A stretch of DNA of 64,000 nucleotides. It comes from Kitasatospora sp. CB01950. GTDB taxonomy: Bacteria > Actinomycetota > Actinomycetes > Streptomycetales > Streptomycetaceae. The notes under the pieces were generated by a model. That model was given only the letters and a program-made list of their open reading frames with translations. It was not told the origin of the DNA and ran no database searches. This document shows, piece after piece, positions 50,619 through 59,148 of the stretch (positions are counted from its first letter, which is position 1; the number at the start of each line of letters is the position of its first letter). The position numbers were made by a program, and so were the translations under genes. Location of the stretch: contig NZ_LISX01000014.1 of NCBI RefSeq assembly GCF_001905465.1, positions 62,001 through 126,000 of the forward strand, read 5' to 3'.

Positions 50619-52424
50619 GTGGTCGCCGGGCTGAATGGCCGCTCCGTCACCGTCCCCGTCCCCCTGCACCCGGGGGTGCGGTTCCGCCTTCTGGGGCAGC
50701 TCGTCGCCGAGAGCGACGGCGGCCCGGTGCCTCTCGGGTCGCTCAAGCAGCGGGCCGTCCTGGCCGCGCTGCTCGGCCACCCCAACACCCTGCTCTCCAC
50801 CGACCTGCTGACGGAGGCGGTCTGGGAGGACGAGCCGCCCCGCTCGGCCCGCAAGAACCTGCAGGTGTACGTCTCCGGGTTGCGCGGTGCGCTCGGCGCG
50901 GAGCGGCTGGCGCACCGGCCCGGCGGCTACGAACTGCGGGTCGCGGACGGGGAGTTGGACACCCTGCGGTTCGACGCCCTGGTGCGCGAGGGCCGCGAGG
51001 CGGCCGCCGGGGACGCGGACGGGCAGGCCGCCCGGCTGCTCGGCGAGGCGCTGCGGCTGTGGGACGGCCCGCCGTTGCCGGACCTGCGGCACTCCTCCGC
51101 GCTGCGGGCCGTCGCCGAGCGGCTCACCTGTCGCTACCTGGGGGCCGTCGAGGACTGGGCGGAGGTGGAGTTACGGCTCGGCCACGCCGGCCAGGTCGCC
51201 AACACCCTCGCCGATCTGGCGGACCGTCACCCGCTGCGCGAACGCCTCCAGGCCGTCCACCTGCTGGCCCTGCACCGGGCCGGGCGGCGCGCCGAGGCGC
51301 TGGCCGCGTTCGGGCAGCTGCGCCAGCAGCTCTCCCGGGAGCTGGGCCTGTCGCCCGGTCCGGAGCTGGAGGCGTGTCACCGCGAACTGCTGGCCGACTG
51401 TCCGACGCCGCCCCCGCGGGTCGCCGCGCGCCACGGGCGCAGCGTGCTGCCGCCGGACACCACGGCGTTCACCGGGCGGGAGACGGAGTCGGCGGAGCTG
51501 GTCCGCGCGGTGCGCGGCGCCGGGCGGCCGGTGGTGCTGACCGGGCCGGTCGGTGTCGGGAAGACCGCGCTGGCGATCCGCGCCGCCCACGCGCTGCGCG
51601 ACGACTTCCCCGACGGCCGCCTGTTCGTCCGCCTGCGGGACGCCGCCGGCCACGCCCGCGATCCGCAGGCCGTCGCCGCCGACCTGGCCCGGCTGCTGGC
51701 CGGCGACCCGGCCGGCGCCGATCCGGTCCACACACCGGCCCGTTGGCGCGAGTGGCTGGCCGAGCACCGGGTCCTGGTCGTCCTGGACGGCGTCGCCGAC
51801 GCACGCACCGCGCACGCCCTGCTCCCGCCGGGCGGCCCCGCGACCGTCCTGGTCACCGGCCGCACCCCGCTGCCCGGCCTCGGCGCCGCCCACCGCATCG
51901 ACCTCGCCCCGTTCACCGTCCCGGAGGCGCTCGCCCTGCTGTCGCTGCTGGTCGGCGCGCACCGGGTGGACGCCGCCCCGGCCGCCGCCGAACGCATCGT
52001 CACCGGGTGCGGCCTGCTGCCCTCGGCGGTCCGGCTGGCCGGCTACAAACTGGCCGCGCTCCGCCACCTGCCACTGGACGAGTTCGCCGACCGCCTCGCC
52101 GACCCGCACCGCGCCCTCGACGAACTCGCCGTCGACGAGACCCGCCTGCGCGACCGCCTCGACACCCAGTGGCACGCCCTCGCCCCCGACCAGCGCACCA
52201 CCCTCGCCCGGCTCTCCCGCCACCCCTGGGCCGCCACCTTCGACCTCGCCCACGCCCGCCGCGCCCTCACCCTGGACGCCGCCCCCGCCCTCGACGCGCT
52301 CGAACGCCTCATCATGGCGGGCGTCCTGCTCTGCCCCGCCGAGGAGACCTCCGCCCACACCGCCCGCTATGCCCTCCCCCGCCTCACCCACCTGCACGCC
52401 CGCCTCCAGCCCGCCGCCGCCTGA
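50619..52424 (+). CDS. AfsR/SARP-family regulator with NB-ARC ATPase domain
   Basis: The 601-residue protein has an OmpR-like winged helix at the N-terminus (VPLGSLKQRAVLAALL, SARKNLQVYVSGLR), a bacterial transcriptional activation domain (about 110-260, ending ELGLSPGPELEACHRELL), and an NB-ARC ATPase with P-loop GPVGVGKTA and LVVLDGV. SARPs activate secondary-metabolite operons by binding direct repeats about 11 or 22 bases apart. GTG 50619 follows GAGGAGG. A TTA codon at 51171-51173 points to bldA control. It lies about 2.5 kb before the radical SAM operon, whose promoter has a 22-base-spaced repeat, so it is a candidate activator of the RiPP genes. Confidence 0.88.
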   Translation: MVAGLNGRSVTVPVPLHPGVRFRLLGQLVAESDGGPVPLGSLKQRAVLAALLGHPNTLLSTDLLTEAVWEDEPPRSARKNLQVYVSGLRGALGAERLAHRPGGYELRVADGELDTLRFDALVREGREAAAGDADGQAARLLGEALRLWDGPPLPDLRHSSALRAVAERLTCRYLGAVEDWAEVELRLGHAGQVANTLADLADRHPLRERLQAVHLLALHRAGRRAEALAAFGQLRQQLSRELGLSPGPELEACHRELLADCPTPPPRVAARHGRSVLPPDTTAFTGRETESAELVRAVRGAGRPVVLTGPVGVGKTALAIRAAHALRDDFPDGRLFVRLRDAAGHARDPQAVAADLARLLAGDPAGADPVHTPARWREWLAEHRVLVVLDGVADARTAHALLPPGGPATVLVTGRTPLPGLGAAHRIDLAPFTVPEALALLSLLVGAHRVDAAPAAAERIVTGCGLLPSAVRLAGYKLAALRHLPLDEFADRLADPHRALDELAVDETRLRDRLDTQWHALAPDQRTTLARLSRHPWAATFDLAHARRALTLDAAPALDALERLIMAGVLLCPAEETSAHTARYALPRLTHLHARLQPAAA

Positions 52425-52448
52425 CGGGCCGTCGGCCGGCCGTTCGCG

Positions 52449-53012
52449 CTACGCGGCGTCGTCGTCGCCGGCGTTCAGCCGCCCGAAAGAGTCCGGAATC
52501 GTCGAATTCACCGGCGTCGATATCAGGCTCAGCGGATCGACGAAATTCGGATAGGCCCCGGCCGGGGATTCGACTTCCACGAAGACCTTTCGCTTCGTGC
52601 AGGTGAACCGGTATCCGCCGTGGCCGTCCTTCTCCATGTACCACGTCACGTTGTCGACGCTCGGCGATTCCGCACGCTGATTCTCGATGTCGTCGAGGCT
52701 CTCCGGCCGCGGCACTCCGCACCGCAGCACCGTGCGGGGAGAACTCCCCCAAGTGGCCACATGGGGGGACGGATCGGGGTCCGTCCGGGCATGGCCGAAC
52801 ACTTCCGTCGGCAGGGACTTCATGAGGGTTTCGCAGTACTTCGCAGCCTCGTCCCTCGGATCGGGATCACCCAGTGGGGGCTGCCAGGTGGCACCGGCGT
52901 TCACCGCGAAGACGACGACGCCGACGGCGAGAACGGACGGCAGGGCCAGCAGCCGGACGGAGTCCGGGAACCTGCCGAAGAAGCGAAGAGAACGCTCTAA
53001 ACGCATACGCAT
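52449..53012 (-). CDS. DUF3515-family membrane-anchored protein
   Basis: The 187-residue protein has one N-terminal membrane segment (VLAVGVVVFAVNAG) and an extracytoplasmic part with RTVLRCGVPRPESL, WYMEKDGHGGYRFTCTKR and VFVEVESPAG, the pattern of the actinobacterial DUF3515 family. These proteins have no known biochemical function. A TTA codon appears at codon 5 (53000-52998) if ATG 53012 is the start. It is divergent from the radical SAM operon. Confidence 0.75.
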   Translation of the reverse strand: MRMRLERSLRFFGRFPDSVRLLALPSVLAVGVVVFAVNAGATWQPPLGDPDPRDEAAKYCETLMKSLPTEVFGHARTDPDPSPHVATWGSSPRTVLRCGVPRPESLDDIENQRAESPSVDNVTWYMEKDGHGGYRFTCTKRKVFVEVESPAGAYPNFVDPLSLISTPVNSTIPDSFGRLNAGDDDAA

Positions 53013-53064
53013 TGCCCGATGCTACTGACCCTTACGAACGAACCGCGCCCGGGCGGCAGGACGC

Positions 53065-53097
53065 CTGTACCGCCCTTTAGGCGTTCCTGTACCGGCC
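53065..53097 (+). promoter_or_regulatory. 22-base-spaced direct repeats upstream of the radical SAM gene
   Basis: CTGTACCGCC (53065-53074) and CTGTACCGGCC (53087-53097) are direct repeats starting 22 bases apart, 57-89 bases before ATG 53154. The same core occurs five times before the lanthipeptide precursors. Spacing and position fit SARP-type activator sites, though the binding protein is not known. Confidence 0.6.
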
Positions 53098-53153
53098 CGC
53101 AACCGCCGCGTCCCACAGTGCTGTTGGCAGCCGCGCGGAGGGGAGGGACGGAC

Positions 53154-54209
53154 ATGGAACTGTCGGAGATCCTCGACCTGCGCCCCGAACCCGCCGCCGG
53201 ACTGCTGCTCGCGCTGACCCGCCGTTGCCCGCTGGCCTGCGCGCACTGCTCGACCGACTCGTCGATGGACTCCCCCGACCACCCGGACCGCCCGCGCCGG
53301 TCCCAACTGCTGCGCTTCGTCCGGTCGTTCACGCCGAAGCAGCGACCGGACGTGGTGCTGCTGACCGGCGGCGAACCGCTGCTGCTCCCCGACCTGGCAC
53401 ACGCGCTGACCCGGGCCGCACAGGGCGCCGGGTCCCAAGTCGCCCTGCTGAGCGGGCTGTTCTTCGCGCGCGACGGCGGGCGGATCCCGCCGCCGATCCT
53501 GCGGACGATCACCGCGCTCGACCACTTCTCGGCCAGCCTGGACGCCCCGCACGAACGCGAGGTGCCGCGCGCGGCCGTATTCCGGGTGCTGGCACGGGTG
53601 TTGGACGCGGGCGTGCCCGTCAGTCTGCACCTGACCGGCACCGGGCCGGACGATCCGTACCTGGCGGACGCGACGGCGGCGGTGCTCCACGAGTTCGGCG
53701 AGCGGGTGCCGATGCTGGTCAACGAGGTGCGCGCGGTGGGGCGTTCCACCACCGGCCGGACGGCGACCGGACCCGGCGGGCCGTGCGCCATGGCGGCGTG
53801 GCCGACCGTCGCGCCCGACGGGACGGTGCTGGCCTGCTGCAGCCAGCGGACCGTGGACCGGCGGCCCGTCCCGCCGCACCTGAGGCTCGGCCACATCGCC
53901 GAGGACGACTGGCCGACCGTCCGCCGCCGCACCCTGGACTCGCCGCGCCTGCGCCTGATCCGCGTCCTCGGCCCGGACCACCTGCGCGCCCGCACCGGCG
54001 GCGGCCCCGCCGAGGGCGGCTACTGCGCCGGCTGCCGCGCCCTCCCCGCACAGCCCGGCCCGGACGACGACGCCGCGGCGGGCGCGGCCGGCCGCCTGCT
54101 GGACCAGCTGTCCGCCGCCCGCCTCCGCGCCCAGGGCCCGATCGCCCTGCTGCGCCGCCACGGCTGCGCCCCGTACGCCCACCTCGCGCAACCCGGAGCC
54201 CCGGCATGA
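53154..54209 (+). CDS. Radical SAM enzyme, probable RiPP maturase
   Basis: The 351-residue protein has the [4Fe-4S]-binding motif TRRCPLACAHCSTDS (CxxxCxxC) and the glycine-rich SAM motif LLTGGEPLLLPDL. The C-terminal part has further cysteines (CAMAAWPTVAPDG, LACCSQ, YCAGCRAL), suggesting a SPASM/Twitch-like auxiliary cluster region. Such enzymes often install carbon-sulfur or carbon-carbon links in peptides. ATG 53154 follows GGAGGGGAGGGA. It is the first gene of an operon with a diiron-type protein and a 75-residue peptide, so peptide modification is likely; the reaction is unknown. Confidence 0.85.
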   Translation: MELSEILDLRPEPAAGLLLALTRRCPLACAHCSTDSSMDSPDHPDRPRRSQLLRFVRSFTPKQRPDVVLLTGGEPLLLPDLAHALTRAAQGAGSQVALLSGLFFARDGGRIPPPILRTITALDHFSASLDAPHEREVPRAAVFRVLARVLDAGVPVSLHLTGTGPDDPYLADATAAVLHEFGERVPMLVNEVRAVGRSTTGRTATGPGGPCAMAAWPTVAPDGTVLACCSQRTVDRRPVPPHLRLGHIAEDDWPTVRRRTLDSPRLRLIRVLGPDHLRARTGGGPAEGGYCAGCRALPAQPGPDDDAAAGAAGRLLDQLSAARLRAQGPIALLRRHGCAPYAHLAQPGAPA

Positions 54210-54234
54210 GCGCCACCGCACGGCGGGTGGCCGC

Positions 54235-54987
54235 GTGAGCACCCCGTCCTCCGGCGCACCGGGCGCCGGGCCTTCGTCCCCGACACACAGCTACCGCACG
54301 GCCGGTGACCTCATGAGCATCCCGTTCTCCCGCGCGCTGAACGCACGGCTTGCCCTCGTCGCGCCCGCGTTGCACCGGGCCAGTGCGCGGCTGTGGCGGC
54401 CGGACGGCGACCTCACGGGGCGCTACCGGCGCTACCTGTGGGCGATGCACGCGGTGACGACCGCGTCCGTGCCGCTGCTGGAGCGGGCGGCGAGCGCCTG
54501 TTCGCGGTGGGACGACGGCTGGGCGCCGTCGTTGGCGGCGTACTTCGCGGGGCACGCGGAGGAGGAACGGGGCCACGACGCCTGGCTGTTGGCGGATCTG
54601 GTCGCGGCGGGCGAGCCGACCGGGGAGCCGAGGCCGCTGCCGCCGCCGCTGGTGGTGGAGTTGGCGGGGGCGCAGTACTACCGGATCGAGCACCGCCATC
54701 CGGCGACGCTGCTCGGCTACTTGGCCGTCCTGGAGGGTCATGCCCCGTCGCCGGTGCTGGCGGGGGTGCTGGCGGCCCGCACCGGCCTGCCCGAGGCCGC
54801 GTTCCGCACCCTGCGCGAGCACGCCGACCTGGACGCCGACCACATCGCGGAGGTCGAACGGCAGCTCGACCGGCTGCCGTTGACGGCGGATCAGCGGACC
54901 GAGGTCGCCGTCAGCGCCCTGCACACCGCGGGCATCCTCGCCCGGCTCTTCGACCAGCTCGCCGCGGACCCCGGAGGACACCGATGA
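54235..54987 (+). CDS. Haem-oxygenase-like diiron oxidase (HDO/TenA-like)
   Basis: The product has 250 residues from GTG 54235, or 224 from ATG 54313. Helical Glu/His motifs suited to a diiron site are visible: HAEEERGHDAWLLADLV, YYRIEHRHPATLLG and HADLDADHIAEVERQL. This spacing is typical of iron-containing haem-oxygenase-like oxidases. It would carry out an oxygen-dependent oxidation or fragmentation, possibly on the neighbouring peptide. Its stop codon overlaps the next ATG. The start is uncertain because GTG 54235 lies in a short spacer after the radical SAM stop, whereas family-like sequence begins near MSIPFSRALN. Confidence 0.75.
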   Translation: MSTPSSGAPGAGPSSPTHSYRTAGDLMSIPFSRALNARLALVAPALHRASARLWRPDGDLTGRYRRYLWAMHAVTTASVPLLERAASACSRWDDGWAPSLAAYFAGHAEEERGHDAWLLADLVAAGEPTGEPRPLPPPLVVELAGAQYYRIEHRHPATLLGYLAVLEGHAPSPVLAGVLAARTGLPEAAFRTLREHADLDADHIAEVERQLDRLPLTADQRTEVAVSALHTAGILARLFDQLAADPGGHR

Positions 54988-55211
54988 CCGACCGCACCGA
55001 AGCACCCGGAACCGCCGACCCCGACCGGGCGCTGGCCGCGCTGGCCGCCGCCGGGTTCGACCTGAGCGGCCTGACGGAGGAGCAGCACGCCGTGCTGCGT
55101 TCGCTCACCGACCAGGAGCTGGCGCTGCTGGCCGACCTGAAGGGCCGGCTGGAGGAGGCCGGGCCGGAGGTCCAGGGGCATGCGGAGGTGGCGGGCGGTG
55201 CTCTCTTCTGA
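54984..55211 (+). CDS. 75-residue peptide, candidate RiPP precursor
   Basis: The peptide starts MTDRTEAPGTADPDRALAAL, continues through FDLSGLTEEQHAVLRSL and DQELALLADLKGRLEE, and ends VAGGALF. It is short, highly charged and helical in the middle, with no cysteine, membrane segment or signal peptide. It lies directly after a radical SAM enzyme and a diiron-type oxidase with coupled translation, and its end overlaps the cyclase/ATPase gene by 32 bases. This position, with a long helical leader-like part and a short Gly-Gly-Ala-Leu-Phe tail, suggests a modified peptide precursor. It could instead be a small partner protein; I do not recognise a named family. Confidence 0.6.
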   Translation: MTDRTEAPGTADPDRALAALAAAGFDLSGLTEEQHAVLRSLTDQELALLADLKGRLEEAGPEVQGHAEVAGGALF

Positions 55212-58200
55212 CGCGTTCGGCCCGGGCCCGGCCGGCGACCGCTGCCCGGGCTGCCACCGTCCGCTGCCCGCCGACGCCCGGTTCTGCGCGGCGTGCGGCA
55301 CGGCGCGCGCGGACCTCCGACGGCCGACGACCGCCGGCCGCAAGATCGTCACGGTGCTCTTCTGCGACCTGGTCGGCTCCACCGCCCTGTCGGGGACGCT
55401 CGACCCGGAGGCCCTGCGCGGGGTGACGCTGCGGTACTTCGACGCGATGCGTGCGGCGATCGAGGAGCACGGCGGGACGGTGGAGAAGTTCGTCGGGGAC
55501 GCGGTGATGGCGGTCTTCGGGGTGCCGTCGGTCCACGAGGACGACGCCCGGCGGGCGGTGGCGGCGGCGCTCGGCATGCGGGCGGCGCTGCGGGCGCTGA
55601 ACGCGGAGCTGGACGCCGAGCTGGGGCCGCGCCTCCAGGTGCGGATCGGCGTCAACACGGGCCGGGTGGTGACGGGTTCGGACGCGTCGGCACGGCAGGC
55701 GCTGGTCTCCGGCGAGGTGGTGAACGTCGCGGCGCGGCTGGAGCAGCACGCGGGCCCGGGCGAGGTGCTGCTCGGCCCGGACACGGTGCGGGCGGCGGGC
55801 GCGGGCGTGCGGAGCGTCGAGGTCGGGCCGCTGCGACTGAAGGGCGTGGCGCGGGAGGTGCTCGCGCACCGGCTGCTCGGCCTGGACCGCGGCGACCCCG
55901 GGGACACTCGACCCGATCCGCCGTTCGTCGGCCGCCGCCCCGAACTCGCGCTGCTGGACGCCGAGTTGGGGAAGGCCGCGGAGCGCCGCGAGGGCCGGCT
56001 GCTGGTGCTGGGCGGCGAGCCGGGGCAGGGCAAGACCCGGCTGCTGCGGCACTGGCTGGAGCGGGCCGGCGGGGTGCGGTTCGGTGCGGGCCGCTGCCGC
56101 CCGCCGGGCGAGCAGGCGGGTCTGCAGCCGCTGGCCGACGCCGTCGCGTCGCTGCTGGAGAGGTCGCCGGGGCACCCTCACCCGCCCGGCCTGGACGTGC
56201 TGGCGCGGGGCCTGCTGGCCGACGGCACGCCGACGCCGTCGCCGGAGGACACCTGCGCGGCGCTGGCCGAGGTGCTGGGCGCGCTGGCCGGGCCCGCGCC
56301 GGTGGTGCTGGTGATCGACGACGCGCACCGGGCGGCCGCGCTGCTGCTGGAGCTGCTGGAGCGGGTGGTGGCCGCCCTGGCCGGCGCGCCGGTGCTGGTC
56401 GTCGTGGCGGGCCGGCCCGAGCTGCTGGACGTCCGACCGGCGGGCGCGCACCGGGTGTCGACGCTCGGCGGGCTGCCCGACCGGGACGCGGAGGAGCTGG
56501 CGCGGGCACTCGCCGGGGAGGTGCCCGCGCACCTGCTGGAGCGGGCGGGCGGCAACCCGCTGCACCTGGAACAGCTGCTCGCGGCCCCCGCGGACGCGGC
56601 GGGCGACGGGGTTCCGCTGTCGTTGCAGACCCTGATCGGGGCCCGGCTGGACGCGCTGGATCCGGCGGAGCGGCGGGCGGTGGACCTGGCGTGCGTGCTG
56701 GGCCGGGAATTCGCCGCCGAGGAGCTGGCCGCACTGGCCGACGACGGAGCGGACCTGTCGGCGGCGCTGCGGCGGCTGGGCCGGCACCGGCTGGTGGTGG
56801 CGGACGGGGCGGCGTTCCGGTTCGCCAGCGGCGTGGTGCAGGAGGTCGCGTACGAGTGCCTGTCGAAACAGGGCCGGGCCGAGCGGCACGAACGGGCCGC
56901 CGCGCTGCGTTCGGTGCGCGCGGGCGGCCCGGCGGCCGTCGGCGGGCACCTGGAGCGCGCGCACCGCTTCCGGGCCGAACTGGGCCTGCCGGGCGAGCAC
57001 ACCGAGGAACTGCGCCGGGCGGCGGCCGCGGCGCTGGCGGAGGCGGGCGCGCGGGCGGCGGCCCGCACCGACCCGGGCTGGGCGGTGGACCTGCTGACCA
57101 GGGCCACCGGGTTGCTGCGCCCGGGCGAGGACGGCCGGCTGCCGGCCGCCCGGCGGCTCGGCGAGGCGCTGCTGGCGCTGGGCCGGATCGAGCCGGGCCG
57201 GGCACTGCTCGCCGAGGTCGCGGCGGGCGCGGACGACCCGGTGGAGGCGGCGCACGCCCGGCTCAGCCTGGCCGCGGTCGGCCAGCAGCAGGCGCCCGCG
57301 CCGGTGGCCCGGCAGACCCTTCCGGTGTTCGAGCGGGCGGGCGACCAGCTGGGCCAGGCGCGGGCCTGTCTGCGGCTCGCGCAGCAGGAGCAGGTCGACG
57401 GCCGGCACGCGGCGGCGACCCGGCTGCTGGCCCGGGCGCTGCGGCACGCCGAGCGGTCCGACGGCGAGCAGGAGCGGGCGTCGGCGCTGGGCGCGATCGG
57501 CGTGTCGCTGTGGCGCGGTCCGCTGCCGGCGGCCGCGGCGGTGGCGCGCTGCCGGGGGCTGCTGGCCGCGCAGGGCCCGGGGCGGCGGGCGGTGCTGGTG
57601 ACGTTGAACTGTCCGCTGGCGGTGCTGCTGGCGCTCGGCGACGACGGGGCCGGGGCGGCGGCCTGCCTGGCGGAGGCCGGGCGCCATGCGGAGCGCCTGG
57701 GCTACGCGGAGGCGGCGGCGTTCCTGCCGCTGTTCGGCGCGACGGTGGCGGCACTGGCCGGCCGGTCCCGGGAGGCGCTCGACCTGCTCGGCCAAGCGTC
57801 CACCGCCGCAACGGAGTTGGGCGGCGGCGCACTGCTGAGCAGCGCACTGCTGGACACCGCGCGGCTGCGGCTGGACCTGGGCGAGCCGGCGCCGGCCCGG
57901 GCCGCGCTGGCGGCGCTGGAGGAGGAGCGGGCCCGGACCGGCGGGCGGCTGTCGTTCGCGGCGCTGGCCGAGCGCGACGGCCTGCGGGCCCGGCTGGCGG
58001 CCGACCGCGGCGACCGGGACGGCGCCCTGGAGCTCGCCCGCGGCGCGGTCGCGGAGGCCGCCCGGACGGACTCGCCGATCCTCCAGGGCCTGGCCGCCGC
58101 CGACCTGTCCCGCACCGCCGCGCTGCTCGGCCTGGACCGGGAACGTGCGCTGGCCGCCGACGCCGCCCGCAGCCGATTCGCGGCCAAGGGACACGGTCCG

Positions 58201-58263
58201 GGCGTGCGGCTCGCCGACTCCCTGGCCGACTGCCACCATCCCCCCAGAGAGGCGATCTCCTGA
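55180..58263 (+). CDS. Class III nucleotide cyclase/AAA ATPase/TPR regulator with zinc ribbon
   Basis: The 1027-residue protein starts at ATG 55180, inside the end of the small peptide gene. It has a zinc ribbon (CPGCHRPLPADARFCAACG, residues 24-42) and an adenylate/guanylate cyclase homology domain with metal-binding Asp in LFCDLVGSTAL and FVGDAVMAVFG. The ATPase has Walker A GGEPGQGKTRLL and Walker B VVLVIDDAHRA. The C-terminal half consists of Ala/Leu-rich TPR-like helices. This layout is common in large actinobacterial signalling proteins. It has no obvious DNA-binding domain at the end and may sense a ligand and make or bind a nucleotide for the RiPP operon. Confidence 0.82.
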   Translation: MRRWRAVLSSDAFGPGPAGDRCPGCHRPLPADARFCAACGTARADLRRPTTAGRKIVTVLFCDLVGSTALSGTLDPEALRGVTLRYFDAMRAAIEEHGGTVEKFVGDAVMAVFGVPSVHEDDARRAVAAALGMRAALRALNAELDAELGPRLQVRIGVNTGRVVTGSDASARQALVSGEVVNVAARLEQHAGPGEVLLGPDTVRAAGAGVRSVEVGPLRLKGVAREVLAHRLLGLDRGDPGDTRPDPPFVGRRPELALLDAELGKAAERREGRLLVLGGEPGQGKTRLLRHWLERAGGVRFGAGRCRPPGEQAGLQPLADAVASLLERSPGHPHPPGLDVLARGLLADGTPTPSPEDTCAALAEVLGALAGPAPVVLVIDDAHRAAALLLELLERVVAALAGAPVLVVVAGRPELLDVRPAGAHRVSTLGGLPDRDAEELARALAGEVPAHLLERAGGNPLHLEQLLAAPADAAGDGVPLSLQTLIGARLDALDPAERRAVDLACVLGREFAAEELAALADDGADLSAALRRLGRHRLVVADGAAFRFASGVVQEVAYECLSKQGRAERHERAAALRSVRAGGPAAVGGHLERAHRFRAELGLPGEHTEELRRAAAAALAEAGARAAARTDPGWAVDLLTRATGLLRPGEDGRLPAARRLGEALLALGRIEPGRALLAEVAAGADDPVEAAHARLSLAAVGQQQAPAPVARQTLPVFERAGDQLGQARACLRLAQQEQVDGRHAAATRLLARALRHAERSDGEQERASALGAIGVSLWRGPLPAAAAVARCRGLLAAQGPGRRAVLVTLNCPLAVLLALGDDGAGAAACLAEAGRHAERLGYAEAAAFLPLFGATVAALAGRSREALDLLGQASTAATELGGGALLSSALLDTARLRLDLGEPAPARAALAALEEERARTGGRLSFAALAERDGLRARLAADRGDRDGALELARGAVAEAARTDSPILQGLAAADLSRTAALLGLDRERALAADAARSRFAAKGHGPGVRLADSLADCHHPPREAIS

Positions 58264-59117
58264 TGACGACCGTGCCCGACGCCGCGCCCCCGCGCGGCCT
58301 GACCTGGCGCCTGACCGACCGGACCCCCGCGGATGTCCGGCTGGAGGCCGATGCGCTGCCGGAGCGTCCGGCAGCGGGCGCACTGGTCGGCGGCTCCGGC
58401 CGGGGGGTGCGGGTCTGCGTGGTGGACTCCGGAGTCGACGGCACCCATCCGCTGGTCGGCCCGGTGGCGGGCGCGCACGTGGTGCGCAAGGACGCGGACG
58501 GGACGATCCGGGTCGATCCGCTGAAGGCCGACGACCCGGGCGACGTGTGCGGCCACGGCACGTCCTGCGCGGGCATCGTCCGCCGGGTCGCGCCGGACTG
58601 CGAGATCCACAGCGTGCGGGTGCTCGGCGAGCGGCGCTCGGGCAGCGGCGACGTGCTGCTGGAGGGGCTGCGGTGGGCGATCCGGCAGGGCTTCGAGGTG
58701 ATCAACCTGAGCCTGTCGACCACCCGCGCCCGGTTCTTCGAGGACCTGCACACGCTGGCCGACGAGGCGTACTTCGGGCGCAGCGTGATCGTCGCGTCCG
58801 CGCACAACTCCCGGGTGGAGAGCTTCCCCTGGCGGTTCTCCTCGGTGGTGTCGGTGGGCAGCCACCTGGAGGAGGACCCCGATCTGCACCTGTACAACCC
58901 GGAGCCGCCGGTGGAGTTCTTCGGTCCGGGCGCCAATGTCGAGGTGGCCTGGCTCGGCGGCGGGACGGTGCGTAGCAGCGGCAACAGCTACGCGACGCCG
59001 TTCGTCGCGGGCCTGTGCGCGCGGGTCCTGTCCGAGCGGCCGCGGCTGACCCCGTTCCAGCTGAAGCACGCCCTGTACCTGTCCGCAGCCAACGTCCACC
59101 TCGGCGGCGTCCGGTGA
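58263..59117 (+). CDS. S8 (subtilisin-like) peptidase, intracellular
   Basis: The 284-residue protein has the complete subtilisin triad: Asp in VCVVDSGVDGTHP, His in VCGHGTSCAGI and Ser in SSGNSYATPFVAG. There is no signal peptide or propeptide, so it should act in the cytosol. TGATG coupling joins it to the cyclase/ATPase gene. In a RiPP setting it is a natural candidate for leader-peptide removal, either of the 75-residue peptide or of the lanthipeptides downstream; neither is proven. Confidence 0.88.
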   Translation: MTTVPDAAPPRGLTWRLTDRTPADVRLEADALPERPAAGALVGGSGRGVRVCVVDSGVDGTHPLVGPVAGAHVVRKDADGTIRVDPLKADDPGDVCGHGTSCAGIVRRVAPDCEIHSVRVLGERRSGSGDVLLEGLRWAIRQGFEVINLSLSTTRARFFEDLHTLADEAYFGRSVIVASAHNSRVESFPWRFSSVVSVGSHLEEDPDLHLYNPEPPVEFFGPGANVEVAWLGGGTVRSSGNSYATPFVAGLCARVLSERPRLTPFQLKHALYLSAANVHLGGVR

Positions 59118-59148
59118 GCGCCGGCCCGTACGTCGTGAGAAAGGGACC

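Noticed and set aside
54206..54238. Ten-codon ORF (MSATARRVAA) bridging the radical SAM and diiron oxidase genes
   Set aside because: The stop-start overlaps at both ends are neat, but ten codons with no conserved feature could be chance; it might only serve translational coupling.
58263..59117. S8 peptidase as a secreted exoprotease
   Set aside because: No signal peptide or propeptide is encoded and the gene is embedded in a cytosolic RiPP-like operon.
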